Part shown: piece by piece, positions 36,422 through 63,514 of the stretch
How positions within the stretch are numbered: position 1 is the stretch's first letter
How the letters are laid out: the number at the start of each line of letters is the position of its first letter
The notes under the pieces: generated by a model
Seen by the model: only the letters and a program-made list of their open reading frames with translations
What the model was told of the DNA's origin: nothing
Databases searched by the model: none
Made by a program: the position numbers and the translations under genes
NCBI RefSeq assembly: GCF_001039355.2
Contig: NW_019774626.1
Coordinates: forward strand, 100,550-164,549
Direction of reading: 5' to 3'
Length of the DNA stretch: 64,000 nucleotides
Source: Lingula anatina
Lineage: Eukaryota > Brachiopoda > Lingulata > Lingulida > Lingulidae

Positions 36422-38739
36422 TCTGTATTCCATTTAGATGTAATATTTGTGTACTTGCACGATCATTTATTTTGAAGTTAAATGTTTTATAAATAAGCAC
36501 ATTAATTCTCTTAAGTGATCAGAGGATCTTTGTAAGATATAATGGTAAAGAAATATCCATTTAAAAGGAAAATTATCTAAAAAGAGATAAAATTCGTATT
36601 ATGTGGTATTTTGTGCTATAAACTTGCCCACTTTGTCTTTAGATGTGAGTTATAAAATTTGAAAATATACAGTTCGCAGTCAAAAAATGCATGTTACCTT
36701 AACCAACCAAGGCCAGTTAATGACAATAAAAAATGATATGTAACCGAACGGAATTTTGACTACGAACTGAGAATTTATAACGATTTTATATATATATATA
36801 TCAGTCATATTTTATTACATGTTATCGCGGTTTTAAAGAATAACGTACGTTGATACTTTGTTGTCGTTTATTACAGTTAATTGTAATATTATTTTTATCC
36901 TTCGTTGGGTTAAAATTGCAGTTTAATTGTTTAAAAGTACATGTATTTAGAAGTAGATTTTAACCGTTTTTAGTTCTTCAAAGGAATATTGCAAGATTCT
37001 TATGAAACTAGAATCTCTATATGCCAAACAATGCAAAGAAGGTCAGCAATTATAAACCGGTGCAACTAGGTTTTAAACGTTCGATGTTATTATCAAGCGT
37101 TAAAATGTATAATTTTACTAGTTGTTATCTCTTGGATATGTACTGATAATAAAAGGTCTTATTTTAACAAGGGTAATAATAGTTGTCAATCAAAGGATAA
37201 ATAGATTGATAATTTTAAGTGTGTTTATGGCCTTTAGACATAAAAGTGGGCTTTAAAGACCAACTATTTTAGTTTTCTGTGACATAAGTTATGTAGTGAG
37301 TAATTCATATAATATATTGTATATTTCATAAAAAGAAAGACGTGGCTAATATCTCAGTCCTGTAGCCGTTGTGCTTTAGTGAAATTGATGGTTATTATTC
37401 AAGTACGTTGGTAACTAGAGGAGGCATGTTATTCAGTTAAGCTGGTTGCTCTCAGAAAGAGTTCCCACAGGGTTGGGTCGACCTTTGTATACCGATGGTG
37501 TTTTAACTTTTTTTTTTTTTTTTTTTGTGAAGCCGACCAGAGAACTGGCTTGTCCCTGTCACCCGCCCCCTCCACTATACTTCACGTTCACTAGCACCAT
37601 TAGATACAAACACACAAGGTGATCATTTATAACTTGCACTTTTTTTATTTTAAAGGCATACAGTGCTTGGTTAAGCCTAGATATATCATTAAATAAATTT
37701 TGCTGGAAATTTCAGCATTTTTCTTATCACTGAGGTATAAAAAACCGTTGAGAAAATTATGATCTTTTATTAAAGCAACTGTATACCCAGCTTTTGATAT
37801 CACGAGTGAAATTCATCAGTCATTTGGAGAGTGACTCAAAAATGACAAACTTGGAACACAAATGTTTGGGCCAAATATATATGTACATGTATAGTTAAAA
37901 TTTTGGTGTATGATCCTGGGATTTGCTTGAATTCTGTCAGAAAATCCAGATCATTTTTATCCTTTTATTCATTAAGATTACACGGTACAAATATCTTAAC
38001 TTGAAAAAGCTTCTTATTAACAAATGTAAAGCAAAGGATGGATTCTATAGATTATGATTCTATAGATTATATATGTAATGTGAAGGCGGTAGGCTCAAGT
38101 AAAAAAAACTTCTTTAACCCACACATTTTTCAGAAAAGGGAATACATCAACATTATTTAGACACAAATGTTTATCTTGAAGCGATAAAATATGAAGTTGA
38201 TATTCAAATAACGTGTATTTAAGTTTTTTTTTAAAAGTTAAAACAAATCTACAGTGTGCCTCTGAGATGCGTGTGTCTAAAATAACTGCATGGGACGGAA
38301 ACATCTTTTGAGCATAAACACATACATGAATAGTATAAAAGTTAAAAGCCATCGCACTATGAAATTGCAAAATTTAAACGGATTGAATAGGAAAAACACA
38401 AACACTGCTACTTAGGAATAAATTGCGTAAGGGCACTAAAGATAAAATACCTCTAACAGAGCGTGTCATGCACATGGTCTTGGGAAACCATTTGTAACCA
38501 AGCGACTGGAAAACACAATCTGACATGTTCCGAGTCTCAGCAGGACCACCTAACACAATTGAGACAAACAAACCTTTGCGAACTTTTTAGTTTTTAGTTT
38601 TTAATTTTAGACATCAGCTAATACAATTTGCTTGACGGTTATTCCATAAGACCACTACCCTAAAATGTATAGCGATCACAGTGAAAACTGAGCCTGGGTG
38701 GACAATATCGGTGGTCTATTGGGGTGGTCTCCAGGCTGC
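36422..38739. other. Pappalysin 3' UTR and convergent intergenic region
   Basis: AATAAA signals at 36725-36730 and about 37147 may end the pappalysin transcript. A degenerate MITE half (agaggaggcatg block) lies near 37355-37472, a poly-T run near 37510 and a small tandem (gattctataga twice) near 38040. The right-hand 80 bases are the 3' flank of astacin copy 2, homologous to 9106-9180 in inverted orientation. Confidence 0.55.
36725..36730 (+). terminator. Candidate pappalysin polyadenylation signal
   Basis: The first canonical AATAAA after the pappalysin stop codon, about 300 bases downstream. Confidence 0.5.
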
Positions 38740-39365
38740 TTAAAGTCGGTTACAGACGATGGACTTAGCAAGAGTGTTGTCCAGCCAGCAGTCACAATAA
38801 CACTCATATCTTGTACTTCGGGTTTTATCTTCTATTGTCACCTGAAAACAAAACAAAAAATTAACTTTATTAATTGGCATTTTACAAATATCATTTTGCA
38901 CGTCTCTGAATGGATTAATACCGAAGGTAGTCATCTATGGAGGTCACGGGGTCCGACGGCAAGCACTGATTCCCTTTTGGTGGTAAAACAGAATTTATAA
39001 TATTTCTGTTACTTCTTTATAATGTATTTTTTGTGAAATATTGATCTTTGTTTTGATAGGTATTTTTCCACTTATCTTTTAGAATTGTTTGCCCTTACCC
39101 TATCTAGTTTCCAATCGGAGCCAAAACCAGTGCCATCTTGACGAATATTTATCTTACTCAGATTGCTCTCGTTCGGCAAATACAGCTCCATGGTATCCAC
39201 GCTGGGTGCAAATAATTATTGAAATTAATAACTTTGCAATAAATAAATAAATTAATTAATTAATTGATTGATTTTAGAGAATTTGAAAAACGAACGGTAC
39301 ATTATTGGTCATTGATCGGCAACTTATACTCACATCATTACACTAGAGAAAGCCAAGATCATCCC

Positions 39366-39436
<71 letters not shown>

Positions 39437-41695
39437 GCCTTATAGAGATTTGCACGGTGATTTTTTTTATCCGTGGTCCTCTTGTTAAGAAAACATGTCA
39501 AATCAATCTGATTACCACTACAATTTTCATTCAACAAAACGAAACTGAGTGCGATTTTGTACTTACGACCACCTCTCAAATTCTCCCTGGACTGGGAATT
39601 CTCCAGAATTCACGCCATCTGCCCAGAACAATTCCATATATACCTTGGCATCGGTGCCAGAAAACCAAGACGAACTGGTCTTTACTTGAATCACAAAGTC
39701 GTCCACTGAAATGGAATTGCATAAAATGTGAACGAAATGGCAGAAAGAAATATCGAATTTACATAATAGATTAGAAGATAGCGTGTTTTTTTTTTCTCAG
39801 AGTAGCAGAGACGATTTGTGTATACTCGCATCTGACTATGGACATCTTAATAGAAGAATACAAAAATGCTTTCCAATATTATATCATTTACTTTTCCATC
39901 GAGCCTGTGGGCATCCATAGAACAAATTAATCTTGTCGACATCAGTTGCAGACAAGTCGTCATTCCCGAGTGTCATGGATGGGTTGGCTTTTGCCTGTAT
40001 CGTTTTCTGTCCGTTGGCGCTGAATTCAGTATTTCTGTAGTGCATCAGAGACTGGAAGTCGTACGGTTGGCCCTTGGTTGTTACTTCCCAAGATCGTTTC
40101 TTTGCAAATTGACTTGACATTCCTAAAATTTGAAAAAAAATGAAAGAAGGGAACTTTTCTTTATAAAACCGCGCTCCACGAGTACGAAAATTAACGCTGT
40201 GCTTATTACATGAGCTTCTGTGTCAGATTTTCGCCACTTAAATTTATCAACCAAGAATATATTCACACCAGCTGGCAAAACGGTTTTTAAAATATAATAT
40301 TGCATGATATGATAAGAAATACAAACTGCACGCTTACTTCTTTTACTTACCGGATTTGATATTTCTATAATTGATGGTGACGTAATTATCTCTGTCAGGT
40401 CGACTTTGTTCGTGGAAAAATCCAATTGCATGAAGTATTTCGTGCAGCACAGTGCCTTTGCTGTAGCATCCGTTCCCAAGATTCAGTGTCTGCATGCCAC
40501 CTTGGCGACCATAGGGTGAAAAGCAACTGAAAGCGTAAAGAAAGCATCGTGATTCAAATTCTGGTACCATATACTATTTCTTGAAACGTTAGGTTGAATC
40601 CTATGTTATTCTAATAATGCAGTTTCTGGATATTTACGTGTGCGTTTACGTGCAGCGTTTCAGCTACAATGTATGTATGAGACTGCAATGCTTTATGTGT
40701 ATACATACAACAGACATAATACACTTCTACACTTCTCTGTAAACACCTTCAATGTTCTTAAATTATGCAAAATTCTCAGTTTTTAAGTTGAGCAATTTTC
40801 ATATGGACAGTTAATTTTGCCTATGTTGATTACCTGCTACCATCCCCTGTTACTTTAATATAGTCCCTGTGATTTGTTCTGTGTTGAAATTTGACGCAAG
40901 TTAACATGCTCAGACTGTTAATCGCCAACTGGAACGCAGAAGAAGCTGAACCACCTGCAACGAAAGGAATGGATTGGGCGATTCTGAGGTGTTAATCGAG
41001 TAGTTTTAACAACATTAGTTAGGCCAAAGAACAAAGAAACCCCACAAAACACACACTTGTCGTTCTGTAAGGTGTATAGTAGGCGCATGATAATCTTAAA
41101 TACCATCCTGGTACTACAGGCTATATAAGAACAATTGTATGTTAACTTTATAAAAGGGATTTACCTATAATTATTATAGCCCCATTTCCCCGACATAGTT
41201 AACTTACCAGCAGCCATGGTATAAGGAATGATGACATCATTACCAGACTTTCTCCACTTCCTGTTAGCCCTTGACGTCATCTGTCTCTTCTCCGCTGGTG
41301 CATCACTGACGTCATCTCTAAGCATTGCTAGCAGCTCCTTGTCAACTAATATGTCGCCTTCGTGGAAGTCTATAAAAAAACAAATCATTTTACATCTCGT
41401 AAGAAAATGTCTGGCCGCTATTTGGGTCGTTGTCGAGAGGGAAAATATATGTGCTTTTTCGCTTTGAACTGTTACCTAGACACAGTTCCACAATACATAG
41501 TCAGAGATTTCAGTTTTTGGATCGTTGTACTTCAAATTTTCATTCATGTTACTGTGCTAACATTCAACCCTACCTCCTTCTTTCAGGGAATCCAAATAGC
41601 GCTTATACTCGGCTTGTCTTTCTAGCTCTTGGTCCTTAGCAACTTCATTCCTCAGCAGCGCTACGACATTTGCAACTGAAAAAACAATGTATACA

Positions 41696-41732
<37 letters not shown>

Positions 41733-42455
41733 AAGCTATTAAGACAAAAAACATGTGCGTATCTTCTACCTACTGTTATTAAACACTAGCTACTATAATT
41801 ACATATTTCAAAATTGTTATGATTGCATTGTCTGCCACATACCTTCATCGCTTGATTTTTCTTTCAGTGTTTGAATGCCATTTGCAAAATTTTCTCTCAG
41901 TGCTAAAAGTTTTCCCAACTCATCTGAAAAAAAAGGATTTGACGTTGACGATGACAGGGACATAATGAAAAGCATGTGATATACGACTTCACAAAAATCA
42001 TTTACAAAACACTTTATATTCATTTGAAATTCATTGATGAGACAAGAAATTGCATAACAAAGAACTTTGAATAATAAAACATTAGAAGGCAATTTTTATT
42101 CCATGGAGTTCAATCCCGACCTACCTTCAGCTAACCCTTCAGACCTTGTGTCCGAGATGGCTTTAGGATGACCACCATGGACCAGAAACACAACCAAACA
42201 GAGGTGAAGGAAAACCTTTAAAATAAACCCATGCAATACATGAATGATGATAATTATGATTATAATAATTGCTTTGTTCGCCTTACAAAACAACACGAGC
42301 TTCGGCTTTCTATTTCTTAAATGAAGTTTCGACATTTAAAGCTAGCATTATTGCACGGTAAACATTTCCTGAGGTAACTTTACAATCTGAGTCTCCATAG
42401 GTTCTCCGTTCTTTCAAATACGTAAAGAAATAATAACTTGACTAACCTCTTTCAT
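38740..42455 (-). CDS. Astacin-family metalloprotease with C-terminal PLAT domain, copy 2
   Basis: Eleven coding exons on the - strand: 42455-42447, 42215-42125, 41923-41843, 41675-41574, 41369-41208, 40954-40834, 40526-40351, 40122-39892, 39705-39567, 39201-39099, 38841-38740. All phases agree and give 438 residues. Exons 4 to 11 have the same lengths as copy 1; exons 2 and 3 are each one codon longer. The zinc signature is HEILHAIGFFHE, the Met-turn SLMHY, and the PLAT domain and the CYCDCW tail are retained. The propeptide (ENFANGIQTLKEKSSDE region) differs most from copy 1. Introns are also alignable, which suggests a fairly recent duplication. No stop, frameshift or lost splice site was seen, so it appears functional. 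A pogo-type transposon starts 157 bases upstream of the ATG. Confidence 0.9.
39367..39435. repeat. Palindromic (AAT)n(ATT)n microsatellite in astacin copy 2 intron 9
   Basis: An AAT run and an ATT run meet at caatt, so the tract is self-complementary. It is the counterpart of 8099-8157. Confidence 0.9.
41701..41729. repeat. GT dinucleotide microsatellite
   Basis: A pure GT run in intron 3 of astacin copy 2, about 25 bases from exon 4. Confidence 0.9.
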
Positions 42456-42611
42456 TTTGATGACTAGTGCCTCTGTGGCAAAATGGTATACCTGAAAATA
42501 GCACAGCGTTACGGCTCTAGGTGACATATTTATGTATACTTATTTTTGAATAATTTCAAATTTGTAAAATTATCAAGTGTAAATACCGTTGATATATTAT
42601 TTTTGAAAGTA

Positions 42612-44758
42612 GGGGAGAGCGGGGTGGGTTGGAACGCGGGTAAGTTGGAACATTGGCTTTATTTCTTAAATCACAAGACCGATCATGTGCTCCTTCAGTA
42701 TAAAAATGTCACGTGGCATGGTCATTCATCCGGTAAACTTGTGGAAGTTTCGAAAATGCAGTAAAAGTTTTATGCGAAAAAAACTTATTTTCGCTACTCG
42801 AAGTAAGTTTTCATATTTTTGACATTCATCGTGCTGTAAACTAAAGTACATGTATAAGGATTATATCAATGAAATTGTGCAAAGCGTTTAGGACCACCTT
42901 GATGTTCAAAAAGCTGTTGTTTTTTTTAATCACTTCCCACGTGTTAAAGAAATACAGTGTCATAAGTAGGCCATGACGTCATGGGGGCTGGTCGGAACAT
43001 TTGACATGGGGCCAGTTGGAACACTGTCAGGGGTGTTCCAACCCACCCCGCACGGTGTTTTTCATTTTTTTAAACCTCTCTAAATGTTTTAATTTCAACT
43101 TTGAAGAGAGTAGTAACGTAGTAACCCAGTACAACTCCAACTGGAGACGAAATCTAGCTGATAGAACATCTCCAAGATGCCGGAATGTACATGCGTGTAG
43201 AAGATACAAGGGGGGATGGTCACTGCTTGTTAAATGCAGTTGCTAGCTGTTTGGTCGAAAATTGTCTGCATGCCCACTGTTGCTTTTTGCGATAAATTGC
43301 TTTTAGATGTGGAAGGAAATGTCGATTATTACTCTGCTTTTCGCGGCAAAATGAAAATATTCTAGCTGAGAGCCTATGTTATGGATAAACTATACAACAC
43401 CAATTCTGCCGATATTGTTTTAGATGCTTTGTGTAATGGGTTGGGGGTTGCTGTTAATGTTTAGTGAACGAGGGCACAAAATCCGCCAGAAAAGACAAAC
43501 ATTCACCTCGTAACTTAGGCATAGATTCAGTTGAAATCTCAGTTGCCCTCACCGGAAGAGGTGCTACAGCACACTAAGGCTTTTAGATCGATCTAGATTA
43601 CTGTCACTAGATTACTGTCAGATAATCCGGCTTAAATGTCCGTCCCGCCTACTACAAGCTGTAAGGGGGTAATTAACTTTGGTGTCCGCTCGGCTGACAG
43701 CTATTTAGCGTGAACCCCCAGGGAGTTAGGTCGATCTAAAGTAGATCGATCTAATCTCTGGAAATGGGGTCTAAAGCGCACTTAAGAAAAGCCCAAAACA
43801 GCTCAAGTCCAGCAATAATTAGACCGGTTCCAAAGGCTCACCGTCGCAGTCCAAAGATTAAAAGAAGAAAACGATGCAGTGCAGTACTAACTGACACACC
43901 TGAAAATGAGCTACTCGAAAAAGAAAAGGCCAAGCCCAACAAAATTAAAAAGGACAAGCGCAACAAAAATAAAAAAACAGTTAAAGATTTCTAGTCGACA
44001 GAGAAAATCAAGAAAAAGGAAATTAAAGATGACCAACGATTCTGAGTCAGAAAAAGAGTGGCCATCTCTGGTTTGTGGGGAGCCGTTCATTAACAGCCGA
44101 CCAAAAGAGAAATGGGTTAAATGCATTGTTTGTCTAAAGTGGTCACATGAAAACTGTACTAAGGTTGACCAAGTGTACATGCTGAGTATGTCAGAACTGC
44201 GATTTTGATTCTGAGTTGTTGAGTTGAAAGAGATACAGTTTTCATTTGTAGGTCTAACATACTGTTGTTGATAGGTTGAGTTATGTGAGTTCAATTTCTT
44301 TTCTCTTAAACTACACCACTTTTGTTATCATTATGAAATGACGTGTACCTGGATATGGTTTATACATCGAAAAGACTATTTGAAAGCAAACTGTAAACGT
44401 AAAAAATGCTTACAAACTATGGAGATACGAATACAAAGTAACACGCACTTGTTGGGAAATTAATATAGATACACCTACTCTTAAAATGAATTATTTTTTG
44501 AATTTATATGCAAGCTTTCCAACTCGCCCTCTTGTTCCAACTCACCCCACTGCCTGTTCCAACTTACCCCGCGGTTTTAGGAGGCAACTTTGAGCATTTA
44601 TTACTCTAAAATAAAAAGACCTACTTGATGTTTTATTTCATAGATGAGTGCGGCATTTAATTTTCCCCTATCAGATTTTTTATTTTTGTCCCCAAAGCTT
44701 TGACTGCTGAGATATCGCAAAAAAGGTGAAAACTGTTCCAACCAACCCCGCTCTCCCC
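42612..44758. mobile_element. Pogo/Tc1-mariner-type DNA transposon, decayed
   Basis: The 2,147-bp element begins GGGGAGAGCGGGGTGGGTTG and ends in the inverse; 23 of the outer 24 bases pair. It is flanked by TA on both sides, the target duplication of Tc1/mariner/pogo elements. Subterminal copies of a gttccaac(t/c)caccccg motif occur in both orientations near 43020, 44520-44575 and 44735. Inside is only the C-terminal part of a transposase, broken by frameshifts. It is probably non-autonomous and sits in the upstream flank of astacin copy 2. Confidence 0.85.
43764..44227 (+). pseudogene. Pogo-like transposase C-terminal remnant
   Basis: Three frames carry parts of one protein. A basic Lys/Arg-rich stretch (43764-43994) continues in a second frame from about 43906 to 44180, with a zinc-finger-like block LVCGEPF..EKWVKCIVC..WSHENC. 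The last cysteines (CQNCDFDSELL) are in a third frame ending at 44227. This cysteine-histidine tail is the kind found at the C-terminus of many invertebrate pogo/Tigger-like transposases. The DDE catalytic domain is absent, so the copy cannot be active on its own. Confidence 0.65.
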
Positions 44759-44843
44759 TACATGTCTGTTGCATGGCTTTCTTTACACGGTGTTTATGTG
44801 ACAAAAGTGACAATTTTTACTACAGGGATTTCTACAGCACTAT

Positions 44844-45019
44844 CAGGCCCGTAGCCAGCAATTTCAAAAGGGGGGTTCTTTTTCTGAAAAAGTGAACCTT
44901 TTTCAATAAAAACTTCATGAACCTAGATCAAATTTTACCCAGAGTGGACCTTTTACCACCAAGAAGGGCGGTTCTTTCGAACCCTCCGACCCCCCCCCCC
45001 TCCCCCGGCTACGGGCCTG
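44844..45019. mobile_element. MITE with CAG..CTG termini, family B copy 2
   Basis: A 176-bp element runs from CAGGCCCGTAGCCAG to CCGGCTACGGGCCTG. Flanks are ACTAT and GCTAT, a 5-bp duplication with one mismatch. It shares its termini with 35036-35196. Confidence 0.75.
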
Positions 45020-46351
45020 GCTATGCTGCCGAACGCCAGGCTTTCTTGGTGTTTCACACACAGTTCTACGTCACATAATAAAATCAACTTGGACCTCTAT
45101 TTCTATGAATATGTAATGGTGATTTTGATCAATGCGTTCAGACCAAAATATCGATGTCCCTGGATCGATACCTCAAATCAAATATATTCAAAGTTAAAAC
45201 TTGAATATTTGCTACTATTTTCCTCTCAAATAAGACCAGTAAATGTGTACATGTCTCAGAGATCCAGACTCACCTGATTGTCTTCTCAGCACTGCTAAAT
45301 ATGTAAAAATTCTGATTAAACCATGTACAAGATGGCCGCAATGTTGGCTGGTTGGTATTTACTATAAAAGTATTACGTAATGTCCATAATATCATGGGCC
45401 CTCTTTCCCTGTCCATTTTACCCCTCTATTGTTGTATATTGTTTACGTTACCAAGGGGTCATTGTGTGACTGGAATATTACTGGCCACGATAACATCGCA
45501 TATGGCGTAAGACGTGATACTTAACGGGTCAACATTCTCTATCTATGAATTGTTAATTCCTTAACATTTTAAGTGCCCATTAAAGCAATTATTAGTACAT
45601 GCCTTTTTTCCTTTGAGAACTAAAATGCTGAAGGTTTTCTATGGAGTGTCAGAATGTGAGACGTCATATCATACGTTCACACAATTTCTGCAAATTAAAA
45701 TTACTTAAAATGATGGTGCGTTTTGGACCAGTATGATTTGAGAAAAAAAACGACTCTTGGTGAAATCACTCGTGTGCCCATTAAATATAAAACACCGGTA
45801 ATCGACTATATACACGCATACAGCCAGAATATTGGAGAAAAATTACATGGACATAATTAAACACTACAAAACTCTGGTTCCTGTGCAATAAACATGGAGA
45901 AATAAATACTCGGGACTGGCTTTCTTCTCAAAAAACTCTGGAACAATAAAAAATGACCATGCACAATCAGGTTGGTGGTTTATGTTTCATGTTGGCATTT
46001 ACTGAACAAGAGTCCAAAGAACTGTATCTAATACAACTCTTTGATAAGTTTAAGTTTAGTTTTATCAAGAAGTTACAACAGTTACTGTTGTAACTCCTCG
46101 GTTTTATAATCTATCAGTCTTCATAAATGCTGCGCTTAGCCGTTTCGAGACTCCCATGCATTAGTTGATTAGCGAAACCTAGTAACACGATGTAAGGTAG
46201 CGTTCTGACGCAAGGACTGATCAGAGTAACCGTTTAGTTTGCGACTTTGTCCGGAGAGTCATGTAGAATTTCCTGGTGAGATCTGTCGAAAACAGGGCGG
46301 AACTTGGGGACAGGAGTGACCGTTTTCCTGCAGCTTCTAACCGCCGCATAT
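45020..46351. other. Intergenic region, no gene seen
   Basis: AT-rich sequence between the MITE and a small ORF. It contains a perfect 25-base palindrome with 11-base arms at 46071-46095 (agttacaacag / ctgttgtaact). No supported coding sequence. Confidence 0.6.
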
Positions 46352-46492
46352 ATGGCGGAGGCAGGTTTTATAGAAAACCGTTTTTCACCTCTTTTTCGGT
46401 CTTCACAAGATCATGGCATAAATTCAGGAAAGTCAGCATCTTTTCATGACAAGATGTCACAACTAGGCTTTACACAAGACGGGATTTTGTGA
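46352..46492 (+). CDS. Possible 46-residue protein
   Basis: An ATG-started frame (MAEAGFIENRFSPLF...) ends in TGA at 46490-46492. An AATAAA follows at 46543-46548, and the frame is not low-complexity. The upstream flank is richer in C and G than its surroundings. The family is not recognised and no exon structure was found. It could be a small protein gene or the last exon of a longer one, or a chance ORF. It is convergent with the leucyl-tRNA synthetase gene. Confidence 0.25.
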   Translation: MAEAGFIENRFSPLFRSSQDHGINSGKSASFHDKMSQLGFTQDGIL

Positions 46493-46542
46493 ACGCTCTG
46501 CACCTCATTATTAGTTGTGCAACGTTCAGTCTTCAAACTTTA

Positions 46543-46587
46543 AATAAAATTGAAAAATAGTTTTATTCATAATAAAAACAATTTATT
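46543..46587. terminator. Overlapping convergent polyadenylation signals
   Basis: A + strand AATAAA lies at 46543-46548. On the - strand AATAAA occurs at 46567-46562 and 46587-46582, about 370 bases after the synthetase stop codon. If both transcripts exist their 3' ends would meet or overlap here. Confidence 0.45.
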
Positions 46588-46954
46588 ATTCAAACCAAGC
46601 ACTTTTCATATAATTTTGATACTGTAACCTCAAAAAATTGCAGTTCAGTTTAAACAGCTTTATCAATAAAACAAAGATAACTTATTTTCTAATTTAATGC
46701 TTTCAAAGGTCGAACAGTGTATAAACTTTCAGTAAATCGTTTGAGTTTTTTTCTATTGGAGAACTGACTTCTGAAAAAATGCAATTGCATGAGTAAGGCA
46801 GTTAGCACACTCAAAATCATACCATAATTAAGTCAATCCAGTCGTAAACTTTAATAAATATATTCACAATGTCAATTCATTACAATTCCTGTCGAAAATT
46901 GAGAGCCGCATTTTTCCACAAAAATAATTTAAGAAGTTAATTTGCAGTAAATTT

Positions 46955-62844
<15,890 letters not shown>

Positions 62845-63328
62845 TTTCACCTGGAATCTGGATAAATAACGAACGTTATGACTAAATATCATGGCTTTCT
62901 TCGTCCCAAATAATACAGTAAGAAGTAAAAAACAAATTTAAACGTTCATACTTACTTTTAAGCATACGCTTGTCAGCGTGCCGAATATTTTAGTTTCTTT
63001 TTTGTGTCTTTTATCTACTTTTCTGTTGCAATATTGGACAGGCCATGTGCAAAACCGGAAATCGTAGCGGTGTCGTAAGGAAGTACTTGAGAAAGGTAGC
63101 GACACTACATTTGACTTTTGTTCTAGTTTTAATTATGCCAACAATGGAAAAGTTATATATTATCTTTCCAACGTATTGATTTCGTGCCTAAAATATAATT
63201 GAAAGATTAGGATACACGTAGAAAATTGGATTTACGACATATACAATATGGCTGCGCCCGTTCGGTACCACGATTTTTCGAGATATTCATTGTAAAGTTG
63301 ATATGTTTAGAAGATAATTCAAAACAGC
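62845..63328. promoter_or_regulatory. Shared LARS1/NUDCD2 5' region, likely bidirectional promoter
   Basis: The two start codons are 484 bases apart on opposite strands. On the - strand a donor (AAAA|GTAAGTATG) at 62956 and acceptors near 62857 and 62850 suggest a LARS1 5' noncoding exon above 62956. That leaves under 370 bases for both promoters. No TATA box is obvious on either strand. Confidence 0.55.
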
Positions 63329-63514
63329 ATGGCTCATTTTGATGAAAGTAGTGGAATTGTTCCAATGAAGACACCCTGGGGCCGATGGTGGCAAACAATA
63401 GATGAAATATATGTAGAAATAGTGGTTCCAGACGGTACAAATAGTAAAGACATTAAATGTGACATCAAGCCTAAGAAAATTAAAGTTTCGGTGAAAGGAG
63501 ACACGGTTATAGAT
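63329..63514 (+). CDS. NUDCD2: NudC domain-containing protein 2, first exon (partial)
   Basis: ATG at 63329 opens 62 codons, ending at a phase-0 donor (AGAT|GTAAGT). The protein matches the N-terminus of NUDCD2: MAHFDESSGIVPMKTPWGRW, then WQTIDEIYVEIVVPDGT and DIKCDIKPKKIKVSVKG. This is the start of a CS/p23-like fold. The vertebrate family member is a small HSP90-linked co-chaperone of cell division and dynein-related proteins. The rest of the gene lies beyond the right edge; 63515-64000 is intron. Confidence 0.9.

Noticed and set aside
38740-42455. Astacin copy 2 as a pseudogene
   Set aside because: All 11 exons, phases, zinc ligands and the stop codon are preserved, with codon-sized length differences only.
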